A DNA stretch of 64,000 nucleotides from GCA-2697345 sp049602715. GTDB lineage: Bacteria; Pseudomonadota; Alphaproteobacteria; Rhodobacterales; Rhodobacteraceae. How positions within the stretch are numbered: position 1 is the first letter of the stretch; the number at the start of each line of letters is the position of its first letter. Positions 1 through 8,191 of this stretch are shown here, in pieces. Under the pieces are notes generated by a model, which ran no database searches, was not told the DNA's origin, and saw only the letters and a program-made list of their open reading frames with translations. A program made the position numbers and the translations under genes. The stretch covers positions 1 through 64,000 of the forward strand of contig JBMYRX010000004.1 of assembly GCA_049602715.1 (NCBI GenBank), read 5' to 3'.

Positions 1-7
1 CTTTAAC

Positions 8-883
8 CTAATGATTCAGTTGTGATGCAACTTCCTCCGCAAAATTTTCCGCCTTTTTCTCTATTCCCTCACCAACTTCAAATCTTACAAAGCCTAGAAT
101 TTCGGTTTTAGCATTTTCAGACGCTTTTTTTACAGTAAGATCAGGGTCAACAACAAAGCTCTGCCCTAAAAGTGTTATTTCTGAAAGATACTTCCTTAGT
201 CGTCCTTCAATCATTTTCTCTATAACATTATCTGGCTTACCGCTTTCTCGAGCCTGCTCGGTTAGAACTGCTCTTTCCCGCTCGAGAAGATCAGGGTCCA
301 CATCATTTTCACTCAGAGCAGCCGGATTAGATGCAGCTATGTGCATCGCTACTTGTTTCCCAAAATCAGTATTTTCTCCTTTAAGCGATACTAGTACACC
401 AATTTTACCCATATCCTGAGCCGCAGAATTATGAACGTAGGATACTACTTTGTCTCCCGAAATAGTTTTCAAACGTCGGAGGGTCATGTTTTCCCCAACA
501 GTTGCGATACGGTCAGTAAGAATCTCAGAAACACTTACCCCGTCAATGGAAGAATTCTTTAAGGCCTCTACATCAGATACCTGCAAGGCTGCTGTGGCGA
601 AGCTATCAACCATTGACTGAAAATCCTTGTTTTTTGCCACAAAGTCTGTTTCAGAATTTACTTCAATAACAACACCCGTATTATTACTAACCTTTACTGC
701 AACAAGTCCTTCAGCAGCAGTCCGACCAGATTTTTTGGCGGCCGTCGCAAGTCCTTTCGTTCGCAACCAATCTATAGAAGCCTCCATATCGCCATTATTT
801 TCAATCAACGCCTTTTTAGCGTCCATCATACCTGCCCCGCTAATATCACGAAGCTCTTTAACTAATGCTGCTGTTATCGACAT
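8..883 (-). CDS. tsf: Elongation factor Ts
   Basis: EF-Ts is the cytoplasmic nucleotide-exchange factor that recycles EF-Tu-GDP during translation. The 291-residue protein has the N-terminal UBA-like segment (AGMMDAKKAL near residues 17-26) and the diagnostic TDFVAKN loop (near 79-85) that contacts EF-Tu. Its length matches the family (about 280-300). It lies 93 bp downstream of rpsB in the classical rpsB-tsf order, and an AAGGA box precedes the ATG by about 7 nt. No separate promoter is visible in the gap, so co-transcription with rpsB is likely. The gene is complete; its stop codon lies just inside the window edge. Confidence 0.98.
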   Translation of the reverse strand: MSITAALVKELRDISGAGMMDAKKALIENNGDMEASIDWLRTKGLATAAKKSGRTAAEGLVAVKVSNNTGVVIEVNSETDFVAKNKDFQSMVDSFATAALQVSDVEALKNSSIDGVSVSEILTDRIATVGENMTLRRLKTISGDKVVSYVHNSAAQDMGKIGVLVSLKGENTDFGKQVAMHIAASNPAALSENDVDPDLLERERAVLTEQARESGKPDNVIEKMIEGRLRKYLSEITLLGQSFVVDPDLTVKKASENAKTEILGFVRFEVGEGIEKKAENFAEEVASQLNH

Positions 884-976
884 TATAAAATCCTTAAATA
901 AAAAATTAACTCAAGATAAAGTCATTTAAATCCAAAACAATATTGACCTCTAATCTAATAAGAAATCTACAAAATA

Positions 977-1996
977 TTATTCAGTCTTCTCAGGTGAGGA
1001 ACTCTCAGGTGAGTCTGCTCCTTTTTCCGCGTCAGACAAAACGGGATCTATTTCTTCACTGATAGAACTTTCAACAATTTCACTACCTTCGATTGCCTCA
1101 ACAGAATCACCGTCAACAGTTTCACTGCTCTCAGTCTTTTCAGAAACGTCAGCCAGTATATCAGGATCCTCTGTGGATTCCTCTACGAAGAGTGCTGAGT
1201 CCGAGACCAGTTCAACTTTTTTGTCTTGTTCACCGGTTTCATCCGTTAGAGCTGATTCCAATGGAGCCTCTTCTGATTCACCAAGATCTACTCCTGAATC
1301 GCCTAGCTGGGCAGACATCCCTGCTAATGCAGCTCTGGCCATTAGATCACAATAAAAAGAAATAGCTCTTGACGCATCATCATTTCCTGGAATTGGATAA
1401 TCTATACCATCAGGAGAGCAGTTTGAATCCACTACAGCTACTACCGGAATACCTAATTTATTCGCTTCGGCTACAGCAAGATCCTCTTTATTAACATCAA
1501 TCACAAATAAAACCTCTGGTGTACCACCCATTTCACGAATTCCACCTAACGATGCTTGCAATTTGGTTTGATCTCGTTCCATTCCAAGTCGTTCTTTTTT
1601 TGTTAACCCGTCAGTTCCATCTTCCATAGCACTATCTATTTGTTTTAAACGATTTATAGAGTTTGAAACGGTTTTCCAGTTAGTCAAGGTACCACCCAAC
1701 CAACGGTGGTTCATGTAATATTGAGCACACTTATCAGCAGCTTCAGCAATAGGTTTTTGAGCTTGTCTTTTTGTTCCAACAAATAAAACCCTACCACCTC
1801 TTGAGGTTGTTTCCCTTACCATTTCCAAAGCTCTGTCGAGCATTGGCACGGTTTGCGTTAGATCAATTATATGGATACCATTTTTTGAACCATATAAATA
1901 CGGCTCCATTTTAGGGTTCCACCTCTTTGTTTGGTGACCAAAGTGCACGCCAGCCTCGAGAAGTTGGCGCAGTGAAAAATCAGGCGTAGTAGCCAT
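977..1996 (-). CDS. rpsB: 30S ribosomal protein S2 with long acidic C-terminal tail
   Basis: Small-subunit ribosomal protein S2. The first ~230 residues are a normal S2 core (LLEAGVHFGHQTKRWNPKM at the N-terminus, WLGGTLTNW and DVNKEDLAVAEANKLGIPVV further on). The protein is 339 residues against about 240 in E. coli. The extra ~105 residues form a low-complexity tail rich in Glu, Asp and Ser with no recognisable fold. Tails on S2 occur in alphaproteobacteria, which supports the lineage guess. An AAAGGAAA Shine-Dalgarno sequence precedes the ATG. It is followed by tsf, and a promoter and structured leader lie upstream. Confidence 0.97.
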   Translation of the reverse strand: MATTPDFSLRQLLEAGVHFGHQTKRWNPKMEPYLYGSKNGIHIIDLTQTVPMLDRALEMVRETTSRGGRVLFVGTKRQAQKPIAEAADKCAQYYMNHRWLGGTLTNWKTVSNSINRLKQIDSAMEDGTDGLTKKERLGMERDQTKLQASLGGIREMGGTPEVLFVIDVNKEDLAVAEANKLGIPVVAVVDSNCSPDGIDYPIPGNDDASRAISFYCDLMARAALAGMSAQLGDSGVDLGESEEAPLESALTDETGEQDKKVELVSDSALFVEESTEDPDILADVSEKTESSETVDGDSVEAIEGSEIVESSISEEIDPVLSDAEKGADSPESSSPEKTE

Positions 1997-2104
1997 AATA
2001 TAATTTCCTTTCCGGTTTGTTCCTCGATGAAGCGCTAGAGCTGATACTCAACCGGTGGACTAAGAGGATTTATCCCTCTGAAGCCCGAACCTCATCTGTG
2101 AATT
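1997..2104 (-). promoter_or_regulatory. Candidate rpsB 5' leader with two hairpins
   Basis: The predicted rpsB transcript begins near 2104 and carries about 108 nt of untranslated leader. On the minus strand it can form one hairpin at 2079-2063 (an AGAG/CTCT stem with a bulged G and a TAAA loop) and a second closed by CCGGTT (2055-2050) pairing with AACCGG (2017-2012). The second stem ends directly against the rpsB Shine-Dalgarno sequence. S2 represses its own mRNA through a leader in enterobacteria. Whether this leader does the same is inference, because I do not recognise its fold as a known family. Confidence 0.45.
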
Positions 2105-2110
2105 ACTGGG

Positions 2111-2139
2111 TATATAAATAAAGTTTAATTGCTTAACAA
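2111..2139 (-). promoter_or_regulatory. Promoter of rpsB-tsf
   Basis: Reading the minus strand, TTGTTA (2139-2134) and TATATA (2116-2111) are separated by exactly 17 nt, a good housekeeping sigma-70-type match. It is the only strong pair in the gap between rpsB and the divergent psuK gene. Confidence 0.6.
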
Positions 2140-2215
2140 GTCTTCTTTTTTGAATTTAAACTTATTTAAAATTACATTCTATGAACTTGCAACTTTTTCT
2201 TTTGCGGAGCAATAA

Positions 2216-3097
2216 GTGATTATGAACAAAAAACCAGAAATATTATGTATTGGTTCAATTCTTTGGGATATGATTGGTTATTCTATTACTCCTTTAGTTC
2301 GAGGCGATGATAAAGAAGGGCTTATCAATAGACAGCCTGGGGGAGTTGCGATGAATCTCGCAGTGAGGCTTAGCAGGTACGGTGTAACCCCTGCTATCAT
2401 CTCTGCCTTGGGTGATGACGCCGAAGGCCTTGAGTTAATTCAAGTTTGTAAAAAAAATTCTATAATATACAATGAAATTTTAATTTGTCCCAAACGGCGG
2501 ACAGATTTCTATATGGCGATCGAAGATCCAGGTGGAGTTGCTTTAGCAATAGCAGATACCAGATTACTAACTGAGAATAAAAAAAAGGTATTAGATCCCT
2601 TAATCTCAGGTCGTTACAAAAATTGGAAAGGTCCAATTATATTAGATAGTAATCTGTCTAGTGAGGTTCTTGAAGAATTACGTTATAACTCAGCCTTTAG
2701 GAATTCTGATTTCAGGCTAGCTCCTGGTTCGCCAAGTAAAGTTGATAGGCTGAGTATGTTTCTTAGTCACTGTGGTTCCAATATTTATCTAAATTTAAAG
2801 GAAGCTAATTTGATTTTACAAAAAACTTTTCAGTCATCTATTGATGCAGCGCTCGAGATATTATCATTTGGTTTAAATTCTGTATTAGTTACAAATGGAG
2901 AAAAAATGGCTTGCTTTGCTCGGGGTGAAGAAATAATAAAAATGAAACCACCAACAGTTAAAGTTTCTAAATTAACTGGTGCTGGTGACGTTTTAATGGC
3001 GACTCATATTACAAAGCTCTTAGAAAGATCTACTAACTACGATGCAATGTTTTTTGCTCTCGAAGAGACAAGTAAGTTTGTTTCGGAGGATATTTGA
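2216..3097 (+). CDS. psuK: PfkB-family kinase, probable pseudouridine kinase
   Basis: A ribokinase/PfkB-fold sugar kinase of 293 residues. The N-terminal glycine-rich substrate region (PGGVAMNLAVRLSRYG near 42-57) and the C-terminal anion-hole motif LTGAGDV with the catalytic Asp (near 253-259) are both present. The family alone does not fix the substrate. The immediate downstream gene is psuG, and kinase plus glycosidase is the known pair that phosphorylates pseudouridine and then splits pseudouridine 5'-phosphate into uracil and ribose 5-phosphate. The start is taken at GTG because GGAG lies 6 nt upstream; an ATG two codons later is possible. Confidence 0.8.
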   Translation: MIMNKKPEILCIGSILWDMIGYSITPLVRGDDKEGLINRQPGGVAMNLAVRLSRYGVTPAIISALGDDAEGLELIQVCKKNSIIYNEILICPKRRTDFYMAIEDPGGVALAIADTRLLTENKKKVLDPLISGRYKNWKGPIILDSNLSSEVLEELRYNSAFRNSDFRLAPGSPSKVDRLSMFLSHCGSNIYLNLKEANLILQKTFQSSIDAALEILSFGLNSVLVTNGEKMACFARGEEIIKMKPPTVKVSKLTGAGDVLMATHITKLLERSTNYDAMFFALEETSKFVSEDI

Positions 3098-3098
3098 T

Positions 3099-4019
3099 AT
3101 GGATTTAATAAAATTTTCAAATGAAGTCGAATACGCACACGAAAATAATATACCAATTGTTGCTCTAGAGAGTACTATAATAACTCATGGCATGCCCTAC
3201 CCTGATAATTTAAAAACTGCCAGACTAGTAGAGGAATCTATTCGTAAACTTGGTGCTATACCAGCAACTATTTCGGTGATGAACGGTTTAATAAATGTCG
3301 GTATGACAGATAATCAGCTGCAAGAATTTAGCCAAATTCTCGATTCAGCAAAATTATCGCGGGCTGACTTAGCCGTTTGCCTTTCGAAAGGGCAAACAGG
3401 TTCGACAACCGTTGCCGCCACGATGATAATTGCTAAATTAGCAAATATAGAAGTTTTTGCGACCGGTGGGATTGGAGGTGCTCACCCAGGCTCTGAACTA
3501 AGCTTTGATATATCCTCAGATCTTTATGAACTTTCAAAAACGGCCGTTAATGTTGTCTGCTCTGGGCCCAAAGCAATACTAGATGTGCCTAAAACACTCG
3601 AAATTCTCGAGTCCTTGGGTGTGCCAGTGATTACTTACAGGCAGAATCAGCTTCCAGCTTTTTGGTCATCCTCGAGTGAGATAAAATCGCCTATTACGAT
3701 GAACAGTGTTACACAAATTGCTAATTCTTTTATATATCGAAAAAATTTACAACTGGAAGGTGGACAACTGATTGCAAATCCAGTCCCTAAAGAATTTGAA
3801 ATACCACAACATGAAATAGCTGTTCATATTAAAAACGCATCTGAGGACGCAGAGAGCTTTAAGATAGCTGGAAAAGATTTAACGCCATTCTTGTTAAATA
3901 AAATTTATGAAAGAACCAAAGGAGCTTCTCTGAAGGCAAATACCGCATTAATTATTAATAATGCTAAACTAGCAGCTGAATTGGCTATCAGTCTCAAAAA
4001 TTTACAAAAAGTTCTATAA
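3099..4019 (+). CDS. psuG: Pseudouridine-5'-phosphate glycosidase
   Basis: PsuG reversibly cleaves the C-C glycosidic bond of pseudouridine 5'-phosphate to uracil and ribose 5-phosphate. The 306-residue product has the highly conserved N-terminal ALESTIITHGMPYP, the glycine-rich ATGGIGGAHPG and the VVCSGPKAILDVPKTLE stretch typical of the family. The open frame extends upstream into psuK, but the ATG chosen here has a perfect GGAGGA 8 nt upstream and gives the normal family N-terminus. It starts one base after the psuK stop, so the two are translationally linked. Confidence 0.95.
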   Translation: MDLIKFSNEVEYAHENNIPIVALESTIITHGMPYPDNLKTARLVEESIRKLGAIPATISVMNGLINVGMTDNQLQEFSQILDSAKLSRADLAVCLSKGQTGSTTVAATMIIAKLANIEVFATGGIGGAHPGSELSFDISSDLYELSKTAVNVVCSGPKAILDVPKTLEILESLGVPVITYRQNQLPAFWSSSSEIKSPITMNSVTQIANSFIYRKNLQLEGGQLIANPVPKEFEIPQHEIAVHIKNASEDAESFKIAGKDLTPFLLNKIYERTKGASLKANTALIINNAKLAAELAISLKNLQKVL

Positions 4020-4092
4020 ATCAGCTTCTTCTTGCACTTACTTAAGATAGGAACTAGAAAAATATTTAGATTAACTAGCCAGGTGCGTGCAA

Positions 4093-4758
4093 GTGAATAA
4101 AAAAAACAATGAAATCAGAAAAAATCTAAGTCGTGGTATACTCGGAAATATTAGAGGAAACTTTCTTGCTGGTTTAATAGTAATTGCTCCCATCGGCTTT
4201 ACTATTTGGATTATAATGTCTTTCATTAACTGGATAGACGGCTGGGTTTTACCTTTGATCCCTTATAATTATCATTTTACTGATTATTTGGGACTAAACC
4301 TTAAAGGTATTGGAGTAATCTTTTTCTTATTTTTCACAGTCATCATTGGCTGGTTGGGTAAAGGAATTTTAGGTCGTACATTCCTTAGGTTTGGAGAGAA
4401 TCTTGTTGATCGGACTCCAATTGTAAGATCTGTTTATAATGGAATTAAACAGATTGCGGAGACTATTTTATCATCTCGAGATAGTTCATTTGAAAAAGCT
4501 TGCATGATTGAATATCCGAGAAAGGGGATTTGGGCGATTGGGTTTGTTTCCAGTGATACTAAAGATGAAATAGCAGATAAAAACCCTCTAAAAACAGACA
4601 AATTAATTTCCGTTTTTTTACCAACAACTCCAAATCCCACTTCTGGATATTTACTTTTTATTCCACAATCTGACATAACTTACCTTGATATGACAGTCGA
4701 AGATGCAGCAAAGCTAGTTATATCGGCAGGCCTCGTTTATCCTAAAAAGAAAAAATAA
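4093..4758 (+). CDS. DUF502 family inner-membrane protein
   Basis: A 221-residue membrane protein of the DUF502 family. Two transmembrane helices occupy about residues 22-48 and 72-95, with the family-typical GLIVIAPIGFTIWII in the first and GRTFLRFGENLVDRTPIVR just after the second. A soluble C-terminal part follows (VFLPTTPNPTSGYLLFIP). The function of the family is not established. GTG at 4093 is preferred to GTG 4087 because AGG at 4081-4083 is then 9 nt away. It ends 16 bp from the convergent gene at 4775. Confidence 0.85.
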   Translation: MNKKNNEIRKNLSRGILGNIRGNFLAGLIVIAPIGFTIWIIMSFINWIDGWVLPLIPYNYHFTDYLGLNLKGIGVIFFLFFTVIIGWLGKGILGRTFLRFGENLVDRTPIVRSVYNGIKQIAETILSSRDSSFEKACMIEYPRKGIWAIGFVSSDTKDEIADKNPLKTDKLISVFLPTTPNPTSGYLLFIPQSDITYLDMTVEDAAKLVISAGLVYPKKKK

Positions 4759-4774
4759 ATTCCTTTCTGTAATC

Positions 4775-6583
4775 TCATTCAAACCACCAGACATCTGGTA
4801 AAAAATTTATCCAATCACCGTATGCAGGAAAATTTTCAGGATACTTAAGTTTTGAATCGTGTGCTAGCATTGAGTATGGTGAATACCAAATTGGAATAAC
4901 ATATCTTCCAGCTATCAATATTCTGTCCAGCGCTCTAACAGCAGAAATGTAATCTTTCCGATCCGGTGATGTTAGCATTCTCTCAATCATTTTTTCTACA
5001 GCTAAGGAATTTATGCCCATCCAATTCCTGGAACCAAATTTAGTAACCCCATCCGAACCCCAATACAGAAATTGCTCATTTCCTGGACTTAAAGAAAGAC
5101 CTCGTCGGTAATAAGTCATATCGAAATCATAAACGTTCGTTCGTTCTTTGTACTGCGCGCTATCTATTACTGAGATAGTCACATTAACACCCAAGCGCTT
5201 AAGTGTTTCTCGATAAATATTGGTAATTGCTTTAAGTTCAGAGCTCCCCTGCCTCAATAGAATTTCAAAACTTACTTCGTTATTACTAGGGTCAAGTAAA
5301 CGCCCTTGACTAACAGTATAACCAGCTTGCTCAAGAAGTTTTGACGCTTTCCTTATCGCTGGCCTATTACGTTCAGTTCCATCACCTACTGGCAGACTAT
5401 AGCCTGTCAATGTGCCTGGTAACAACTCGTCCTCAAAAGGAATTAAAAATTCCTTTACACGTCCAGTTGCAGCCCCATCTAGTTTTCCCAGTACAGAATT
5501 TGAAAAATAGGATGTTATTCGAGGCATTTTTCCATTATTGAGCTTTTTATTTATAAACTCAAAATTAAAAGCTTGTATAAGCGCTTCTCTTACACGCCAA
5601 TCACTAAATAATGGGCGCCTAGAATTCATAACTAATCCTGAAATTCCAGATGGCCTTCTATGCGGGATTATAGATTTTACAATTTCACCTTTTTTTACTT
5701 TTTCAAAATCATACTGAGTATCCCACTTTGCGCCATTTGTTTCTCTTAGAGCGCTAAGTTCACCTATCTTAAACGCTTCTTTCAAGGCTGCTCCATCACC
5801 AAAGAATTCGATTATAATGTCATCTACATTATTAGTTCCTCGTCGAAATGGCAGATCTTTACCCCAATAATTTTTATTCCTTGATAATTTTATAAATTTT
5901 CCTGCCTCAAAGTCATTAATCACATAAGGCGCTGAAGCGATAGGCACCACATCCAGCCCGCTCGATTTAAAGTCATTGTCCTCCCATTGGCTTTTTTTAA
6001 GTATTGGACGTAAACCCATTATCAAAGCTAGCTCTCTATCAGCCTCATTAAATTCAAACCTAACCTTATTACTTGATAATTTAGTGGACGATTTTATTTT
6101 TGCCCAGGAATTAGCGTAACGAGGATGTCCTTCTTTACCAAGCATCTCGTATGACCATAGTATATCATCAACGGTTACAGGGCTTCCATCCGAGAATTTC
6201 GCCTCTGATCTTAGTGTAAACTCTACCCAGAAATGATTTGGATCAACTTCTATAGATTCGGCCAACAACCCATAAAGTGTAAATGGTTCATCCCAACTTC
6301 TGCCCATAAGTGTCTCATATGCTAAAAAACGAAGTTGCCACGGCACACGACCCTTTCTGATATGCGGGTTTAAAGAGTCAAAACTTCCAACCACTCCTGT
6401 AGTATAAGTACCCCCCTTTTTAGCATTGACGTTAACATACGGCAGAGACACAAAATCTGGTGGTAGAGCGGGATCGCCATACATAGATATTCCATGCTTG
6501 CCTTCAGCAACTGCATAAACTGAATTTAAACAAAGAAGAAAAAATAATAATAGTGTAACGAATAACTTATTTACATTAAACAT
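4775..6583 (-). CDS. YejA-like extracellular peptide-binding protein (ABC family 5)
   Basis: A periplasmic solute-binding protein of ABC transporter family 5 (602 residues). A Sec signal peptide covers about residues 1-26, ending in a VYAVAEG cleavage region. The mature start (HGISMYGDPALPPDF, then NVNAKKGG) resembles YejA, the binding protein of the YejABEF oligopeptide/microcin C importer. No yejB, yejE or yejF homologue is beside it, so it either serves permeases elsewhere or shares the Dpp-type system at 37-41 kb. It is a single-gene unit, convergent with the DUF502 gene. Confidence 0.85.
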   Translation of the reverse strand: MFNVNKLFVTLLLFFLLCLNSVYAVAEGKHGISMYGDPALPPDFVSLPYVNVNAKKGGTYTTGVVGSFDSLNPHIRKGRVPWQLRFLAYETLMGRSWDEPFTLYGLLAESIEVDPNHFWVEFTLRSEAKFSDGSPVTVDDILWSYEMLGKEGHPRYANSWAKIKSSTKLSSNKVRFEFNEADRELALIMGLRPILKKSQWEDNDFKSSGLDVVPIASAPYVINDFEAGKFIKLSRNKNYWGKDLPFRRGTNNVDDIIIEFFGDGAALKEAFKIGELSALRETNGAKWDTQYDFEKVKKGEIVKSIIPHRRPSGISGLVMNSRRPLFSDWRVREALIQAFNFEFINKKLNNGKMPRITSYFSNSVLGKLDGAATGRVKEFLIPFEDELLPGTLTGYSLPVGDGTERNRPAIRKASKLLEQAGYTVSQGRLLDPSNNEVSFEILLRQGSSELKAITNIYRETLKRLGVNVTISVIDSAQYKERTNVYDFDMTYYRRGLSLSPGNEQFLYWGSDGVTKFGSRNWMGINSLAVEKMIERMLTSPDRKDYISAVRALDRILIAGRYVIPIWYSPYSMLAHDSKLKYPENFPAYGDWINFLPDVWWFE

Positions 6584-6652
6584 ATAGCGGACCTCGGATT
6601 CTGTTGCATTAATACTAATCTAACAAATTTTTATAAAAATCAAACTTTTAAC

Positions 6653-6681
6653 TTGGCCTACGAATGTAATCTGTTTATACA
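6653..6681 (+). promoter_or_regulatory. Promoter of candidate small RNA
   Basis: TTGGCC (6653-6658) and TATACA (6676-6681) are spaced by exactly 17 nt. It fires towards a strong terminator 56 nt downstream with no credible reading frame between, which is the layout of a small RNA gene. Confidence 0.55.
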
Positions 6682-6687
6682 GTTCGA

Positions 6688-6763
6688 TACTGCTCGATAG
6701 GTTTCTTGCCTGTATGAAACCTGCCTCAATAACTTGACGCCAGCTTCGGCTGGCGTTTTTTTT
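6688..6763 (+). ncRNA. Candidate small regulatory RNA, about 75 nt
   Basis: The transcript predicted from the promoter at 6653-6681 would start near 6688 and end in the T-run at 6756-6763. It holds a perfect 7-bp hairpin (AGGTTTC 6699-6705 with GAAACCT 6716-6722, 10-nt loop TTGCCTGTAT), a short unpaired stretch, then an 8-bp terminator hairpin with a UUCG loop. The only start-stop frame inside is 7 codons long. I do not recognise it as tRNA, 6S, 4.5S or another named RNA. Its target is unknown; the neighbours are a peptide-binding protein and a TRAP operon. Confidence 0.55.
6737..6763 (+). terminator. Rho-independent terminator of the small RNA
   Basis: ACGCCAGC-TTCG-GCTGGCGT: a perfect 8-bp stem (6737-6744 with 6749-6756) capped by a stable TTCG tetraloop and followed by a T-run to 6763. 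It is directional, with no T-run on the other strand. The gene to its left reads away from it, so it cannot be ending an annotated plus-strand CDS. Confidence 0.9.
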
Positions 6764-7005
6764 CCACTCTTCTTCCATAGTTGTGAACTCTGCCAATGCT
6801 TGGAGTCCGAAAACTTTACCACATATTAAAGTTTCCGTTGGTTAAGTAGTAGCACTTATTAAGCCTGAAATTATTTAATTATCGAATTTACTATATTTTT
6901 TTTAATAAGAATCGTTGCAAATCTCATGACTTGAGATAATTATCACCTAAGCGCGACTTTATTAAGTCGAAAGCTGTCATATCTAAAAAAAAGGGAGAAG
7001 GAAAT
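6764..7005 (+). other. Intergenic region upstream of the TRAP operon
   Basis: No coding frame is seen here. A weak promoter-like pair TTGCAA (6915-6920) and TAATTA (6937-6942) with a 16-nt gap overlaps the perfect palindrome GATAATTATC (6935-6944), which could bind a regulator. A strong purine-rich Shine-Dalgarno stretch (GGGAGAAGGA) precedes the dctP start. Confidence 0.35.
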
Positions 7006-8091
7006 ATGGAAAGACGTAAGTTTTTAACTGGAGCCGCATTGGCTGGAACCGGAGCGGCACTTGCAGCTCCAGCAGTAGCGCAAGGAGTGAAAACGATAAC
7101 TATAGTTTCAACTTGGCCACGAGATTTTCCAGGTCTTGGTACATCGGCTCAGAGGCTATGCGCTAGAATTGACGCAATCTCTGGTGGAGCTTTGAAAACT
7201 GAATATTTTGCTGCAGGCGAAAAGGTTGGAGCTTTTGACAGCTTTGACGAAGTTGCGGCAGGAAATTCACATGCTTATATAGCCGCTGAATACTATTGGG
7301 GTGGTAAGCATGCTGGTTACAATTACTTCACATCCGTACCGTTCGGGATGACAACACCAGAATGGAATGCATGGATTAAATTTAAAGGCGGGCAAGAGCT
7401 TTGGGATGAGCTTGCTGCTAGTTTTAACCTTAAGGCTTTTACTTGTGGTGGAACAGGTGCTCAATGTGGTGGTTGGTTCAACAAAGAGATTAACTCTCCA
7501 GAAGACCTTCAGGGACTAAAAATGCGTATACCAGGACTTGGTGGAACTGTTCTTTCTAAACTTGGAGTTTCTACTGTTTCTTTGCCAGGAGGACAAATTT
7601 ATGAGAATTTAGTCTCAGGTTCTGTTGATGCAACCGAGTGGGTTGGGCCTTATAATGATTACTTTATGAAATTTTATGAAGCCGCTAAGTATTACTATAC
7701 TGGTGGGATGCACGAGCCAGGTGGTGGCCTTGGGTTTGGAATGAATCTAGATTTCTATAATAATCTTACAGATCATGAGCGAGCTGTAATTGAAGCTGCT
7801 TGTATGGAAGAGAATGCTGCCCAGCCAGAAGAGGCAATGGCAAACAACGGCACATACCTGAAGAAGCTTGTTGATGACCATGGAACACAACTCCGTTCAT
7901 TCAATGACGACGTCTGGGATGCCTTTGGAGATGCTGCAGCTGAAGTTTTTGAAGAAACACGCCAACACTCTGAATTGGCTGCTAGGATTAACGACTCCTA
8001 TCAGGCAGCACTGAGAGACATTGGTGGTTTCAGAGCGATTGCTGAAATTGAGTTCTCAAGTCAAAGAAACAGAGTTTTAGGCTTAACCTAA
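7006..8091 (+). CDS. dctP: TRAP transporter substrate-binding protein, TakP-like (Tat-exported)
   Basis: The periplasmic binding protein of a tripartite ATP-independent (TRAP) uptake system, 361 residues. The N-terminus MERRKFLTGAALAGTGAAL followed by APAVAQ is a twin-arginine-type signal (RRKFL). The mature protein resembles the alpha-keto-acid binder TakP: an LKMRIPGLGG segment with the arginine that grips carboxylates, then DATEWVGPYND and MHEPGGG. A 2-oxo or hydroxy carboxylate ligand is therefore likely, and the downstream 3-hydroxybutyrate dehydrogenase and CoA ligase fit this. It is separated from dctQ by a terminator hairpin, which would give excess binding protein. Confidence 0.92.
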   Translation: MERRKFLTGAALAGTGAALAAPAVAQGVKTITIVSTWPRDFPGLGTSAQRLCARIDAISGGALKTEYFAAGEKVGAFDSFDEVAAGNSHAYIAAEYYWGGKHAGYNYFTSVPFGMTTPEWNAWIKFKGGQELWDELAASFNLKAFTCGGTGAQCGGWFNKEINSPEDLQGLKMRIPGLGGTVLSKLGVSTVSLPGGQIYENLVSGSVDATEWVGPYNDYFMKFYEAAKYYYTGGMHEPGGGLGFGMNLDFYNNLTDHERAVIEAACMEENAAQPEEAMANNGTYLKKLVDDHGTQLRSFNDDVWDAFGDAAAEVFEETRQHSELAARINDSYQAALRDIGGFRAIAEIEFSSQRNRVLGLT

Positions 8092-8105
8092 ATATACTTT
8101 TGACT

Positions 8106-8132
8106 AAGGGGCTACTTTTGTAGCCCCTTTTT
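8106..8132 (+). terminator. Intra-operon terminator/attenuator after dctP
   Basis: A perfect 10-bp stem AAGGGGCTAC (8106-8115) with GTAGCCCCTT (8120-8129), a TTTT loop, then T's to 8132. It sits between dctP and dctQ, so partial termination here would make more binding protein than permease. Confidence 0.85.
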
Positions 8133-8191
8133 CAAGCTAAGCTTTTATTTAAGACAATGATGGCCTATATATCTGGCTTTCGGAGAATTTT

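Noticed and set aside
627..929. A 100-codon plus-strand frame across the end of tsf
   Set aside because: It lies antisense to a clear EF-Ts gene, has no family motif and its composition is that of an antisense shadow.
1093..1365. Plus-strand frames opposite the S2 tail
   Set aside because: They exist only because the acidic repeat codons lack stops on the opposite strand; no ribosome site and no recognisable protein.
3042..3098. Longer psuG beginning inside psuK
   Set aside because: The extra residues are not PsuG-like, and ATG 3099 has a perfect GGAGGA at the right distance.
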